NCBI GenBank assembly: GCA_021813685.1
Contig: JAKAJS010000115.1
Coordinates: 1 to 64,000, forward strand
DNA length: 64,000 nucleotides
Direction of reading: 5' to 3'
Source: Deltaproteobacteria bacterium
GTDB lineage: Bacteria; Desulfobacterota; Syntrophobacteria; Syntrophobacterales; Syntrophobacteraceae
The stretch's first letter is position 1. Every line of letters begins with the position of its first letter. The position numbers and the translations under genes are program-made. The notes under the pieces are model-generated. The model did no database searches. It had not been told where the DNA came from and saw only the letters and a program-made list of their open reading frames with translations. Shown in pieces: positions 1 to 10,075 of this stretch.

Positions 1-428
1 ATCGCTCCTTCCTCGAAGGCCACTTCCAAAGACTTCCAGGGCTTGAACGGACCGTTGTAGATAATTGCGCTGCCCGCCACCCCCAACCGTCTGGCTTTTT
101 GATACTCGAAATCGGAAACCACCTCCGCCAGTTCTCCTTCCTGGTGGAAAATGGAACAGATCGCGTCGAGGTAGTTCGTCTTGTAGGACCAGGAAAACCG
201 GACCCGCGGGAACCGGCTCGCAAATTCCCGGTAAATGCTCCTGTATTTGCCTCGTATCATCCTCTCGCTGAAAACGAAAACCGGGGACCCGTGCTCGGCG
301 ACTATCTCACTAATGGGGACCCCGTCGATGGCGTCCCTGAACCCCATGCCGTAGGAGGCCCCAAACCTGTTCATCCTCCCGGAGAGTTCCTTTTTGACGA
401 CCGGCTTTACGTAAGGCGCTCTGTTCAT
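1..428 (-). CDS. PLP-dependent group IV decarboxylase (diaminopimelate/ornithine decarboxylase-like), N-terminal part, truncated by window edge
   Basis: Not in ORF track because it is open-ended. Reverse strand from ATG at 428 reads MNRAPYVKPVVKKELSGRMNRFGASYGMGFRDAIDGVPISEIVAEHGSPVFVFSERMIRGKYRSIYREFASRFPRVRFSWSYKTNYLDAICSIFHQEGELAEVVSDFEYQKARRLGV..., with the SYKTNY PLP-lysine-type motif and 'GSPVFVF' start of LysA-type barrels; AGGAG RBS just upstream. Confidence 0.8.
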   Translation of the reverse strand, partial: MNRAPYVKPVVKKELSGRMNRFGASYGMGFRDAIDGVPISEIVAEHGSPVFVFSERMIRGKYRSIYREFASRFPRVRFSWSYKTNYLDAICSIFHQEGELAEVVSDFEYQKARRLGVAGSAIIYNGPFKPWKSLEVAFEEGA

Positions 429-445
429 ACGGTCTCCTGTTTTTT

Positions 446-1525
446 CTAGGTACGGCTCATCACGGTTGCTTTTTCGGGCGCGGGTCTGTTTTCCAGCTCC
501 CCATAGCACAACATCTGCTCGAAGTTTTTGATATCCTTGATCATCTCGGCTGTGTAGCGAATCATCATCCTGCCGCTTTGATACTCGGAGTGGTCTTCGT
601 ATTCCATGCCCATGAGATATCTGACCATACGTTCGGGAAGATTGATTCCGGAGGCCGCCGCCATATACACCCATGCCGGGAATCGGGGATTCACCTCGAG
701 CAGGTAAACATCCCGGGTTTTATTCTCGATAAGGATCTCCAATTCGAACCCCCCACTCCAGCACAACCGCTCGACGAAGGTCGCCGCAAGGTCGAGAAGT
801 TTCTGGTTTTTTATGCTGACCGCATTCCAGACCTTGCCGAGCGAGGTCGTCGTCATTTTCTTAATGGCGAAAAGTCCCATGTCCTTGCCTTTTCCGTCAC
901 CGCACCCGACAACGTCGTATTCTTCTCCGGCGATAAACTGCTGCACGATGATGGGGAATCCCCATTTGTTCGCCAGCTTCCAGAAGTGGTCTTCGGCTTC
1001 GGCGGAAGTTGCGGCCTTGAACGCCTCGTAAAAGGGGCCCTTGATCATACAGGGGAATCCGATGCGCTTGAGAGCTGGGTCAAGGTCGGCGTGGCAAAGA
1101 CAGCTTATAAAAAAAGGGGTCCTGTAAAGGATTCTTTCCGCCAGTTCATGAAGCTTTGTCTTGTCTCGGAGTTGAAAGCTCTGACGGTGAGGAATCAGCA
1201 TTTTTATTCCCCAATGAAGAAGCTCCTCCTCCATATCCATGTAGAGAGGCAGTTCTGCGTCCAGGGCGCAGATTATGATGTCGAGGTTTTCTTTGGCGTG
1301 TATGTCGTGAAGTCTTTCCTTGAAACATTTTTCGTCTCCGGACGGGTATGGCATGACATACGCCTTGTCTACCAGATCGTCTATATATATGCCCGGTTCC
1401 ATGGAATCGTAGGCAAGGCCTATAGACCGTACGTCAAGAGAACTTTCTTTCAAGGCTCGTATTATCCCGGTCCCCGGACCCGGATTTTCGGCTGCATTGA
1501 TGCCACTGACGGCTACAGTTAACAT
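446..1525 (-). CDS. ATP-grasp domain protein (carbamoyl-phosphate synthase large subunit-like ligase)
   Basis: 359 aa ORF; ATP-grasp motifs (FPCMIKGPF, IVQQFIAGEEYDVVG, LEVNPRFPAWVYMAAASGINLPE). Confidence 0.85.
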   Translation of the reverse strand: MLTVAVSGINAAENPGPGTGIIRALKESSLDVRSIGLAYDSMEPGIYIDDLVDKAYVMPYPSGDEKCFKERLHDIHAKENLDIIICALDAELPLYMDMEEELLHWGIKMLIPHRQSFQLRDKTKLHELAERILYRTPFFISCLCHADLDPALKRIGFPCMIKGPFYEAFKAATSAEAEDHFWKLANKWGFPIIVQQFIAGEEYDVVGCGDGKGKDMGLFAIKKMTTTSLGKVWNAVSIKNQKLLDLAATFVERLCWSGGFELEILIENKTRDVYLLEVNPRFPAWVYMAAASGINLPERMVRYLMGMEYEDHSEYQSGRMMIRYTAEMIKDIKNFEQMLCYGELENRPAPEKATVMSRT

Positions 1526-1629
1526 GGTGGGGCACCTTCCTTCTTAAGGCTAATCCGACCAGCGAGCGAGAGCGAAGTTCCATATACGAACTGCTCCCGG
1601 CGGACGAGTGATGAGTATTCGGATATATG

Positions 1630-1887
1630 TCACATCAAATAATTGTCCTTGAGACTTCGGCACATATCGATAAGATCTGATTCGAGTTCCTCGCGTGATA
1701 CATCATAGTGTTCAAGGAGGATGTCGATTATTTCCGGATGGGGCTTTTCTTCCTTGAGGGCGTTGATGATCTCAATGCCGACTTCGTTGACGCTGAAAAA
1801 AGAACCATTTACGGGATCGAAAATCATGCCGGCGTCATGGATTTGCAAGGACCTTAATCTTGCCAAATCATACGGTATCTGTCCCAT
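1630..1887 (-). CDS. PqqD-like / RRE-type small protein
   Basis: 85 aa; 'GMIFDPVNGSFFSVNEVGIEIINALKEEKPHPEIIDILLEHYDVSREELESDLIDMCRSLKDN' is typical of PqqD family; AGGAGG RBS upstream. Confidence 0.75.
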   Translation of the reverse strand: MGQIPYDLARLRSLQIHDAGMIFDPVNGSFFSVNEVGIEIINALKEEKPHPEIIDILLEHYDVSREELESDLIDMCRSLKDNYLM

Positions 1888-2681
1888 TTTTTTTTCTTTC
1901 CTCCTGCAATGTCAATTTCCTGATGCACCCGGAGAAAATTGATGCCTGGCAATTATAGCCCAATATATCCAGGTGTGGAGTAAGGTGAGTAAGTTATATA
2001 CATACGAAAATAGCACAAGATAAAAAATATAGTGCCCATGATGATCGGCACAAAGTAGTGGCAATGCAACTGTCTGCCAGATTAATAACGACTTGAACAA
2101 GAGTCAAGACGACATGATAAAAATATACAACCAGCGTGTAACATCAAACGATGTATCGGATATTATTACATTCTAGTGCTGCTTGGTTGATGTTATTCTA
2201 AATATATGACTGTTTAAAATGGCTGGGGAGTTTATGTAGTGCTTAGGTATAGCAAGAATATATATATTAAAATGACATCACAATGATATATGCCAATGCT
2301 ATATTGACATGAGAATCTATAAGCCAATAGGGCAAGATATTCGGACGGACGCCAGGTTCGAACCCTTCCTGCTTTGGTCTCCATCGGCTCATGCCCGAAG
2401 AGGCCTTTTCCACAGACCATTCCCTTGGCAGGGGGGCTTCGGGAAGTCTTCCTTCCGGCAGATTGACTCTATTGACTTGGGGCAAAGAAGAATTAAACGG
2501 TGGGCAGAGCGTTGTGATTTGAGTTCCTTGCCGGTTGAACCATGCAGCGCATCCGGATAGCGGGGGTGCCTGAAAATGGAATTTCCCACGGAAATCAAAG
2601 CAGATCCTGAATCCTTATCGAGAGGGGCCGGGATTTGGTTTCATATTTATTGTCTTTTCAGCCTGGTAAAGGAGGAATCCC

Positions 2682-3596
2682 ATGAGTGAGGGTGCTGCTT
2701 TCTCCGTTGACGCTCTTCTTCCAAAGGACATGGCGATCAGGGCCGAACAGGTCGGAATCGCCAAGGCCGGTCTTGGCAAATACAGGATGTTTGCGCTTGC
2801 GGTGCTTGCCGGCGCCTTCATCGGCCTTGGGGCAAATTATGCAACCACTGTGTGGGCCGGGCTTGCCGGAGGGGGTGTCTCCTACGGCATTCAGAGGCTT
2901 CTGGGCGGGCTGGTCTTCGCCACCGGCCTTATCATGGTGATTGTAGCCGGCTCGGAGCTTTTTACCGGCAACTGTCTCATCCCCATGGCCTGGGCAAACC
3001 GGAAAATCTCCACCAAAGCTTTGCTGCGCAACTGGACAATCGTCTATGCCGGAAATTTCGTCGGTTCGATCGCGACGGCGTATATCGCCTTTTTGGGCGG
3101 TCAGTATAAATTTGGAGGCGGCGCGGTCGGGTTGAGCGCGCTCAGTATCGGGGTGGCCAAAACGAGCCTCGATTTTGTCCCGTGCATCGCCCTGGGGATC
3201 TTTTGCAACGCCCTTGTCTGCATGGCGGTCTGGATGTGCTTTGGCGCCCGCAGTAACACGGACAAGGTCCTGGTGATCGTTCCGCCCATCTCGGCATTCG
3301 TTGCGTGCGGCTTTGAGCACTGTGTCGCAAACATGTATTTCATTCCATCGGCGCTTTTCATCAAGGGGTTCGATCCGGCATTTTTCGCCGCCATGGCCGC
3401 AAAACTCAAAGATAGCGGTCACATGCTTACCTGGGGAAATTTCGTCGTTAAAAATCTCATCCCCTCGACCATTGGAAACATCATCGGCGGCAGTCTCATG
3501 GTCGCCCTGATGTATTGGTTCATCTATCTTCGACCCAGTTGGTCGAACAAGGGCGAATTCGGCGAAACCATCCAGGTCGATCGGCTGACAAAGTAG
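2682..3596 (+). CDS. Formate/nitrite transporter (FNT) family protein
   Basis: 304 aa; multi-TM; motifs GSELFTGNCLIPMAW, GFEHCVANMYFIP, NLIPSTIGNIIGGSLMV typical of FocA/FdhC. Confidence 0.9.
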   Translation: MSEGAAFSVDALLPKDMAIRAEQVGIAKAGLGKYRMFALAVLAGAFIGLGANYATTVWAGLAGGGVSYGIQRLLGGLVFATGLIMVIVAGSELFTGNCLIPMAWANRKISTKALLRNWTIVYAGNFVGSIATAYIAFLGGQYKFGGGAVGLSALSIGVAKTSLDFVPCIALGIFCNALVCMAVWMCFGARSNTDKVLVIVPPISAFVACGFEHCVANMYFIPSALFIKGFDPAFFAAMAAKLKDSGHMLTWGNFVVKNLIPSTIGNIIGGSLMVALMYWFIYLRPSWSNKGEFGETIQVDRLTK

Positions 3597-3654
3597 GCCA
3601 AAAGGTGGTGGGGGAGGCGGGTGGTGTCGGCCTTTCCAGCCGGTGAATCTCCCC

Positions 3655-3674
3655 GGTTACAAATAAGTGTAACC
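3655..3674. repeat. Perfect inverted repeat GGTTACA-AATAAG-TGTAACC upstream of V-type ATPase operon (possible operator)
   Basis: 7-bp perfect arms read directly in the 3597-3842 intergenic region. Confidence 0.6.
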
Positions 3675-3842
3675 TGCATCGCTCACATGATCCCTTCACC
3701 TTTTGGCCTTTCGGTCAGCTGTCGAAGGAGGCCAGAAGAATCGATCCCTTCGATGAGTGGAATGAAACGTGCACATCCTGACAGTGCAGCGAGGGTTGGG
3801 TCTCTTTCGAAGTCCGAGTCGATCCCGGAAGGCGGTGCGGCA

Positions 3843-4151
3843 ATGGATGAGGTCATTACCCGGATCATGGAAATCGAAAACCGGTGCTCAGCCGCTGTCG
3901 AACAGGCGGAGCTCGATTGTGCAAAAAGAATTGAAGAGCACAAACGCTTCCTGGAGGAAAAAAAGCTCCGGGAACATACGCGAATTCTCGCCGCAGAAAA
4001 AACCAGACTGACACAGGCCATTGAGGAAGCAAAAATCCGCACGGAAGCCGCTTCTATCGCTTTTGGCAGAGACAGCGAGCGTCTTTTTCAGGACCCGGCT
4101 CTGCAAGAGAAAATCAAAAGTAAAATCATTTCCATCCTGCTTACGAGCTAG
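3843..4151 (+). CDS. V/A-type ATPase peripheral stalk subunit (G/H-like)
   Basis: Charged coiled-coil ORF starting MDEVITRIMEIENRCSAAVEQAELDCAKRIEEHK...; first gene of V-ATPase operon; ATG at 3843 chosen within longer ORF 3621..4151. Confidence 0.65.
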   Translation: MDEVITRIMEIENRCSAAVEQAELDCAKRIEEHKRFLEEKKLREHTRILAAEKTRLTQAIEEAKIRTEAASIAFGRDSERLFQDPALQEKIKSKIISILLTS

Positions 4152-4157
4152 AAGACC

Positions 4158-5108
4158 ATGCGAAACTATGCCGACCGATGCAACCTCCACGCCCGGATTC
4201 ATGCCCTGAGAGGCCGACTGCTCTCTTTGCGCGACTATGCCTTCCTGGTAAAAGAGCGGGCGCCGGATTTTTCCCATATCTTCGATGCACAGGAACCGAG
4301 CCGGGCCAGGCAGACTCTTTTCAGAGAGCAGATCGCCCCCCTTATCGGGCTCGTCGAAGCCTACGAACGCTATACCCCGCTTTTTCTCGCCTTTCTTCGC
4401 CACTATGAGGCGCAGAACGCGAAAGTGCTTCTCGCGAATGCTTTCGGGAAACAGAGCCTCTCGTGCTGGTATGATATCTCTCCGTTCGCCATCCTGGATG
4501 AGGAATTGCTCCGGAAAAAACTCTCACTGGATGAAGTAAAATCGCTCCTGGCCGGCACGTACCTGGCTCCCGATTTGAAAGATGCCTCAAGCTACCCGCA
4601 AATGGTTCTCCGCGTGGAGATCTCTACAGCCCTGCATCTCTACCGTGCCTCGCTATCGCTTCCCGCACAGGCTCAAAAGGAATTTCAGGACGTGATGCTC
4701 AGGCGAATCGGCCTGCTCGCGCTGATCTGGTCACGACGGCTTCGAAAATACTATCACTGGAGTGATGAAAGGATCCTGCTCTATAGGGAGGACCTGCATG
4801 ATCGGTTCGGGGGGCATGCATGGTCTCGGGTCAGGGAAGAGGAGAGGGCGCTAAACAGCTATCTTGAACGAGTACACAAAAGCCGCGGCACGGAGCCCTC
4901 CCTAGTCGATATCGAGCGCCATCTCGATCGGAAGTATTATGCATGGGTTTCCTCCATGTTCCATAGAGATTTTCACTCGCTATACTGCGTCCTGGCCTAT
5001 CTGTGGCTTGTGTTTTATCAGATCAAAAACCTCTTTTGCATAATCGACGGCAAGCGCTTCAACTTTTCCCCGAATGAGATCCTCAATAGAATTATCTGTG
5101 GAACGTGA
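4158..5108 (+). CDS. V/A-type ATPase subunit C (V0 C/AC39-like)
   Basis: 316 aa; position between G/H and I subunits; 'RIHALRGRLLSLRDYAFL' N-terminus typical of AtpC/NtpC. Confidence 0.7.
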   Translation: MRNYADRCNLHARIHALRGRLLSLRDYAFLVKERAPDFSHIFDAQEPSRARQTLFREQIAPLIGLVEAYERYTPLFLAFLRHYEAQNAKVLLANAFGKQSLSCWYDISPFAILDEELLRKKLSLDEVKSLLAGTYLAPDLKDASSYPQMVLRVEISTALHLYRASLSLPAQAQKEFQDVMLRRIGLLALIWSRRLRKYYHWSDERILLYREDLHDRFGGHAWSRVREEERALNSYLERVHKSRGTEPSLVDIERHLDRKYYAWVSSMFHRDFHSLYCVLAYLWLVFYQIKNLFCIIDGKRFNFSPNEILNRIICGT

Positions 5109-7003
5109 GGGACGGCATGTTTGTAAAATCGGATATCCGGAAGGTAACCATCGCCGTTGAAAAGGATTTGCGCACCGAAGTCTACCTGGCGCTGGGCCGG
5201 GCGGGCATAGTTCATCTCACAGGCCTGGAGGAAAGAAATTCTTCGGCCGACGGTGGCCTTCGCGATGAGGAAGCGCTGACAAAGGAGATCGTGTCCGGCT
5301 CCGAGTATGCTTTAAAGGCTCTGAGTATGGAGCCGGAAGAGGCCGGCGCACCTGCCCGGATCTTTTCTGCACATGCCGACATACAGTTTATCTCTGAGAC
5401 GAAAAAGATCATCGAACGCGTTGTGAGGCTTCGCACAAGGATTCGGGAGGCCTCGGAGGCCGTTGACCGCTGCATCGAATTTGCAAACGCTCTCGGCCAA
5501 ATGGGCATTGATCCTGTTGCGATCGGCAAAGCGAGGCTCGTCAGGACGATTTTTGGAACCGTGGATAGAGTCGAGTGGGATGTCCCTTCTTCCGCACGGT
5601 TTCGGATCACCCGGGTCAACAGGTATGTTTTCGGCATTGCCCTGCCCGCGGACTTGTCCGGGATGCTCCAATTTCTTGAAGGCCATGGGTTCACGGACGA
5701 ATCCGATCATCTCCGTCCGGTACCCCTGGAAAGCCTGAAAAAGCGCTCGAATGACCTGCGGCACCGCAGTGAGGTCCTAACCGGATATCTCGAACGCCTG
5801 AAAGAGGAAAGAGGCCCGGTGCTGCAGCAGCTCTACGGAGCCTACCGGATCCGTGAGGATACGCTCAAAGCCGCTCGGATGTCCCTCCTTTCCACCAACG
5901 CGATATTCATATCGGGGTGGATGGACATACGGGATAAGGAGCGGTTGGCGGGGATTTTACAGGGAATCTGCGGCAAGCGGTTCCTGATTTCCGACCGTAA
6001 GGTTCCCGGTGCTCCCGTTCGCCTGAGGAACATGAGATTATTCAAGCCCTTCGAGCTTCTGGTGAAAACGATGGGCATGCCGTCCAACACCGATATCGAT
6101 CCCACGCCCCTTGCCGCCATCACTTTTGTCCTGATGTTCGGCTTCATGTTCGGCGATCTGGGGCAGGGACTGATTCTCCTGCTGGCCGGCGTGATGCTGA
6201 AAAGTCTTGTGAGAAAAAAGCCGCACGGCGAACTGGGGCAGGCAGGAGGAATCCTGATTGCCTGCGGGGGGGCTGCCGCGGTCTGCGGCCTCCTCTACGG
6301 CAGTGTTTTTTCAAGCGAACACATCGTCCCGGCCCTATGGTTCCACCCCACCGAGCATATAATGCGCCTTTTTTTCGTGACCATCCTGATGGGGGTGGTG
6401 ATCATCATGGCAGGGCTTTGCGCACATATTGTCAACAGTTTCCTCAATGGGGACTGCACGGAAGCCTTCCTTGAAAAGCGGGGGCTCGCCGTACTGGTCC
6501 TCTATGCGGCCATAGTGATTTTCGCCCTGCGGTATCGAGCGGGCGCCCGGCTCCCCACGGCATGGGAAATATCCATTTTTATAGGGCTGCCCCTCGCTCT
6601 TTTTTCCCTGAAGGGCGTGCTTGGTCCGGCGCTTTTCAACAGTCCGAAACCCCACAGCATTTCGGAATATGTCATCGAGACGCTCATGGAGATCATGGAA
6701 ATCGGGCTTGGCTTTTTTGCCAATACGGTTTCCTTCATACGGATCGGGGCCTTCGCGCTCTCCCATGCGGGGTTGAGCATCGTGACATATACCCTCGCAT
6801 CCATGGCCGATCCGGGCATGAAATCCGCCGGCGCCGTTATCATTATTGTCGTCGGAAACATCTTCATCATCGGCTTCGAGAGCCTGATCTGCGGGATTCA
6901 GTCCATGCGGCTCGAGTACTATGAGTTTTTCAGCAAGTTCTTCGAGGGAGAGGGAGTGGTTTTTGCTCCTTTCACTTTACCGGAAAAAGCATCGGAGGCT
7001 TAG
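5105..7003 (+). CDS. V/A-type ATPase subunit I (a-subunit)
   Basis: 632 aa; C-terminal TM domain with 'FGFMFGDLGQGLILLLAG', 'ANTVSFIRIGAFALSHAGLS'. Confidence 0.92.
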   Translation: MRDGMFVKSDIRKVTIAVEKDLRTEVYLALGRAGIVHLTGLEERNSSADGGLRDEEALTKEIVSGSEYALKALSMEPEEAGAPARIFSAHADIQFISETKKIIERVVRLRTRIREASEAVDRCIEFANALGQMGIDPVAIGKARLVRTIFGTVDRVEWDVPSSARFRITRVNRYVFGIALPADLSGMLQFLEGHGFTDESDHLRPVPLESLKKRSNDLRHRSEVLTGYLERLKEERGPVLQQLYGAYRIREDTLKAARMSLLSTNAIFISGWMDIRDKERLAGILQGICGKRFLISDRKVPGAPVRLRNMRLFKPFELLVKTMGMPSNTDIDPTPLAAITFVLMFGFMFGDLGQGLILLLAGVMLKSLVRKKPHGELGQAGGILIACGGAAAVCGLLYGSVFSSEHIVPALWFHPTEHIMRLFFVTILMGVVIIMAGLCAHIVNSFLNGDCTEAFLEKRGLAVLVLYAAIVIFALRYRAGARLPTAWEISIFIGLPLALFSLKGVLGPALFNSPKPHSISEYVIETLMEIMEIGLGFFANTVSFIRIGAFALSHAGLSIVTYTLASMADPGMKSAGAVIIIVVGNIFIIGFESLICGIQSMRLEYYEFFSKFFEGEGVVFAPFTLPEKASEA

Positions 7004-7004
7004 G

Positions 7005-7331
7005 ATGGCACACAGCAGGATGTCGATTTTTTGGGTATTCGCGGTTCCCGTCGTATGCGTTCTTTTTCCGGCCGTGGTGTATGGTGCCGCGGGGGACCAG
7101 GCCAGGGCGCAAGCAGCCTGGATGGGTGTGGCATACATCAGCGCTGCATTGGCCGTGGGGCTCGCTTGTATCGCCAGCGGGTTCGCCGTTGCGCGGATTG
7201 GCTCCGCCGCGATTGGAGCCGTGAGTGAAAAACCCGAACTCATAGGCAGAACCCTGGTGATCATCGGTATGGCTGAAGGAATCGCCATTTACGGCCTGAT
7301 CATCGCAATCATGATACTGAATAAATTGTAA
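7005..7331 (+). CDS. V/A-type ATPase subunit K (c-ring proteolipid)
   Basis: N-terminal hydrophobic segment plus hairpin; 'ARIGSAAIGAVSEKPELIGRTLVIIGMAEGIAIYGLIIAIMIL' with conserved Glu; ATG at 7005. Confidence 0.9.
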   Translation: MAHSRMSIFWVFAVPVVCVLFPAVVYGAAGDQARAQAAWMGVAYISAALAVGLACIASGFAVARIGSAAIGAVSEKPELIGRTLVIIGMAEGIAIYGLIIAIMILNKL

Positions 7332-7332
7332 T

Positions 7333-7638
7333 ATGAAAAAGATTTACAGTATCGGTGACATGCATACGGTAAGCGCTTTTCGCCTCTGCGGGGTCGAAGG
7401 GGTGGTTTGCGATCCGCACGAAGCGCCTGCCAGACTCGAAGAGATCGTCGGGAGAAGGGACGCAGGTATTGTGCTGGTGACCAATGAGCTGGCGGAAAAT
7501 CTCCACGCCCGCATCGCCGAGATAAACCGCACTATGCCCGACTCGGTGGTTGTCGAAATTCCCGGCATTGACGATACGCAGGGGTTCCGCAGATCGGCGC
7601 TCGAGTATATCGCGGAGGCGCTTGGGATCGGGCTGTGA
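7333..7638 (+). CDS. V/A-type ATPase subunit F
   Basis: 101 aa; 'IVLVTNELAENLHARIAEIN...PVVVEIPG'-type NtpG/AtpF sequence. Confidence 0.85.
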   Translation: MKKIYSIGDMHTVSAFRLCGVEGVVCDPHEAPARLEEIVGRRDAGIVLVTNELAENLHARIAEINRTMPDSVVVEIPGIDDTQGFRRSALEYIAEALGIGL

Positions 7639-7656
7639 GCGGCGAGGAGGAGGGAC

Positions 7657-8289
7657 ATGGACGAGACTGCGCTCGAGAGTTCCATCAGAGACCGGGCCGC
7701 ACGATTGATCGCAGCGATCGGGGAAAAGGAGAAAAGCGAACTCCGACTGCTGGAGCAGAACTGTATGGAGGAGATAGAGAGCCTCCGTGAGCAGGTCCGT
7801 GCCGAGGGGGAGGGACGTCTGCGCCAGGAACTCTCCAGAATCGAGAACCGGGCCGTTCTCGAGAGAAGGAAACGCAAGCTTGTGGGCGTGCAGAACTTCA
7901 TCGATCGCATGATGGAGGAAGTCGTCGAAGAGTTGAGGCATGATCCGCAGTACAGGCAATTTCTCCTGGACGCAATAGCCGAGGCCGCAGAACAGATAAA
8001 GGCCGGCTTCGAGGTGCGGCTCAACCCCGGGGACCTCACCTTGGAAGCGGAAATTCGCGCGGCGGTTACAACCGCCGGAAGAAGCCGGGATATAGCCATT
8101 ACGGAGGATGCAACGATACAGTGGGGCGGATGTCTCGTTTTGGACCGGGCGGAAGGCCGCATCTTCAACGGTACGATCGAAAGGATCTATTTCAGAAAAT
8201 CTCTCCTGATCCGCCAGGAAATCATGAAAATCGTGATGGATCATTCCCGAAGTCAAATGAATCCGACATCCCCCACGGCCTGGCCCTAA
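7657..8289 (+). CDS. V/A-type ATPase subunit E
   Basis: 210 aa coiled coil N-term, 'IQWGGCLVLDRAEGRIFNGTIERI' C-term typical of AtpE. Confidence 0.85.
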   Translation: MDETALESSIRDRAARLIAAIGEKEKSELRLLEQNCMEEIESLREQVRAEGEGRLRQELSRIENRAVLERRKRKLVGVQNFIDRMMEEVVEELRHDPQYRQFLLDAIAEAAEQIKAGFEVRLNPGDLTLEAEIRAAVTTAGRSRDIAITEDATIQWGGCLVLDRAEGRIFNGTIERIYFRKSLLIRQEIMKIVMDHSRSQMNPTSPTAWP

Positions 8290-8298
8290 GGAGCGTAC

Positions 8299-10074
8299 GT
8301 GGACGACGACACAGTGAGCGGAAAGGTGATCGCGGTAAATGGACCTGTAGTGAAGGCGACGGGGCTCAGGGGAATTCGCATGTTCCACGTATCGGAAGTC
8401 GGTCCGGACAGGCTGATCGGGGAAGTGATAAGGCTTTCCGGGGACACCACGATCATCCAGGTCTATGAGGACAATACGGGCATGAGGCCGGGCTGCGAGG
8501 TGATTTCTCATTGCCGTCCGCTTTCCGTCCTTCTTGGTCCGGGGCTCATAGCCAACATATATGACGGTATCCAGCGCCCCCTGGTCGGCATCTCCGAGAT
8601 GTGCGGAAGCTATATTCGTCAAGGGCTGAAACTTTCCCCGCTGGATGCGGAGAAAAAATGGGAATTCCAGCCGCTCGTCGACGCCGGCGCCGAAGTCACG
8701 GAAGGAAGCATCCTCGGCGAGATCCGCGAAAGCCCGCTTGTCATGCATCGGGTGCTTCTTCCCCCCGGGATTTCCGGCAGGTTGATCTCTATCGCCGAGG
8801 CCGGGCAATACACGATAGAGGACGAAATTTTTACGGTTGCCACCGTCGAGGGGCTCCAACGGGGAAAGCTCGCGGCCTATTGGCCGGTGCGCAGACCTCG
8901 GCCCGGCAGGGCCAGGAAGAAGCCCCATGTTCCTTTGATCACGGGCCAGAGAATCATCGACACCTTTTTCCCCATCGCCAGGGGCGGAGCGGCTGCGATC
9001 CCGGGAGGATTCGGCACGGGCAAAACCATGACGCAGCATGCGTTGGCAAAGTGGTGCAACGCGGACATCATCGTCTACATCGGTTGCGGGGAACGCGGAA
9101 ACGAAATGACGGATGTCCTGACAGAGTTCCCCAGGCTCATCGACGAAAGACACTCAAGGCCCTTGATCGAGCGTACCGTCATGATCGCAAACACCTCCAA
9201 CATGCCCGTTCCAGCGCGGGAGGTAAGCATCTATACCGGCGTGACGATCGCCGAATACTACCGCGATATGGGCTACTCCGTAGCCGTATTGGCCGATTCG
9301 ACCTCGCGTTGGGCCGAAGCCCTGAGGGAACTCTCCAGCAGACTTGGCGATATGCCGGCCGAGGAAGGATTTCCACCCTACCTCGGGACCCGGCTGGCCG
9401 AATTCTATGAGAGGGCCGGTTTAGTAGAAACCCTTTCGGGCAGGGACGGCGACATCACGATCATCGGGGCGGTATCCCCGCCGGGAGGCGATTTCTCCGA
9501 GCCCGTAACCCAACACACATCGCGGTTTGTGAGATGCTTCTGGGCCCTCGATAAAATTCTCTCCGACGCCAGACACTATCCGTCGATCAGCTGGATCGAC
9601 AGTTATACGGAATACCTCTCAGACATTGAGGGTTGGTGGAAAAATCTCGATGATAACTGGCTCAAGACAAGAAATGAGGTCATGAATATCCTGCTCGAAG
9701 ACCACAGGCTCGAGCAGTTGGTGAAGCTTGTCGGCAGTGACGCCCTGCCTCCCTCCGAGCAGTATACCCTCTTCTGTGCCGAAATGATCAAAAACGGATT
9801 CCTCCAGCAGAACTCCTTCGATCCCGAGGACAAATTCTGCAGTCCGGAAAAGCAACTGAAACTTCTGCACTGCCTGGTGCATCTTTACAAGAAAGGGATG
9901 GAACTGGTGCATGCGGGTCTGAGCGTGAAAGAGATAGCCTCACTCAATGTCGTCTCGGAAATCGTACGGCTAAAATCCGAGATCGCGAACCGGGAAGTCG
10001 AAAAGATCGATGCGTATATCGATCGACTCGAACAAAGACTCGCGGCGCTGAAAACGCCTGCAAAAGGGCCGTAA
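8299..10074 (+). CDS. V/A-type ATPase catalytic subunit A
   Basis: 591 aa; Walker A 'GGFGTGKT', '[15 protein letters not shown]', '[13 protein letters not shown]'; GTG start. Confidence 0.97.
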   Translation: MDDDTVSGKVIAVNGPVVKATGLRGIRMFHVSEVGPDRLIGEVIRLSGDTTIIQVYEDNTGMRPGCEVISHCRPLSVLLGPGLIANIYDGIQRPLVGISEMCGSYIRQGLKLSPLDAEKKWEFQPLVDAGAEVTEGSILGEIRESPLVMHRVLLPPGISGRLISIAEAGQYTIEDEIFTVATVEGLQRGKLAAYWPVRRPRPGRARKKPHVPLITGQRIIDTFFPIARGGAAAIPGGFGTGKTMTQHALAKWCNADIIVYIGCGERGNEMTDVLTEFPRLIDERHSRPLIERTVMIANTSNMPVPAREVSIYTGVTIAEYYRDMGYSVAVLADSTSRWAEALRELSSRLGDMPAEEGFPPYLGTRLAEFYERAGLVETLSGRDGDITIIGAVSPPGGDFSEPVTQHTSRFVRCFWALDKILSDARHYPSISWIDSYTEYLSDIEGWWKNLDDNWLKTRNEVMNILLEDHRLEQLVKLVGSDALPPSEQYTLFCAEMIKNGFLQQNSFDPEDKFCSPEKQLKLLHCLVHLYKKGMELVHAGLSVKEIASLNVVSEIVRLKSEIANREVEKIDAYIDRLEQRLAALKTPAKGP

Positions 10075-10075
10075 A

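Noticed and set aside
578-1522. 314-aa plus-strand ORF
   Set aside because: Antisense shadow of the ATP-grasp gene.
2340-2365. GGTTCGAACCC resembling a tRNA T-loop
   Set aside because: No 5-bp T-stem with the flanks on either strand and no acceptor or anticodon arm; GGTTCGAACC is simply palindromic.
2434-2450. TTGGCAGGGGGGCTTC as a sigma54 promoter upstream of the FNT gene
   Set aside because: -24 GG present but the -12 GC is not at the required spacing.
7309-9153. 614-aa minus-strand ORF
   Set aside because: Antisense to V-ATPase subunits F, E and A, which carry clear family motifs; composition (His/Arg/Gly/Pro rich) is typical of shadow ORFs in GC-rich DNA.
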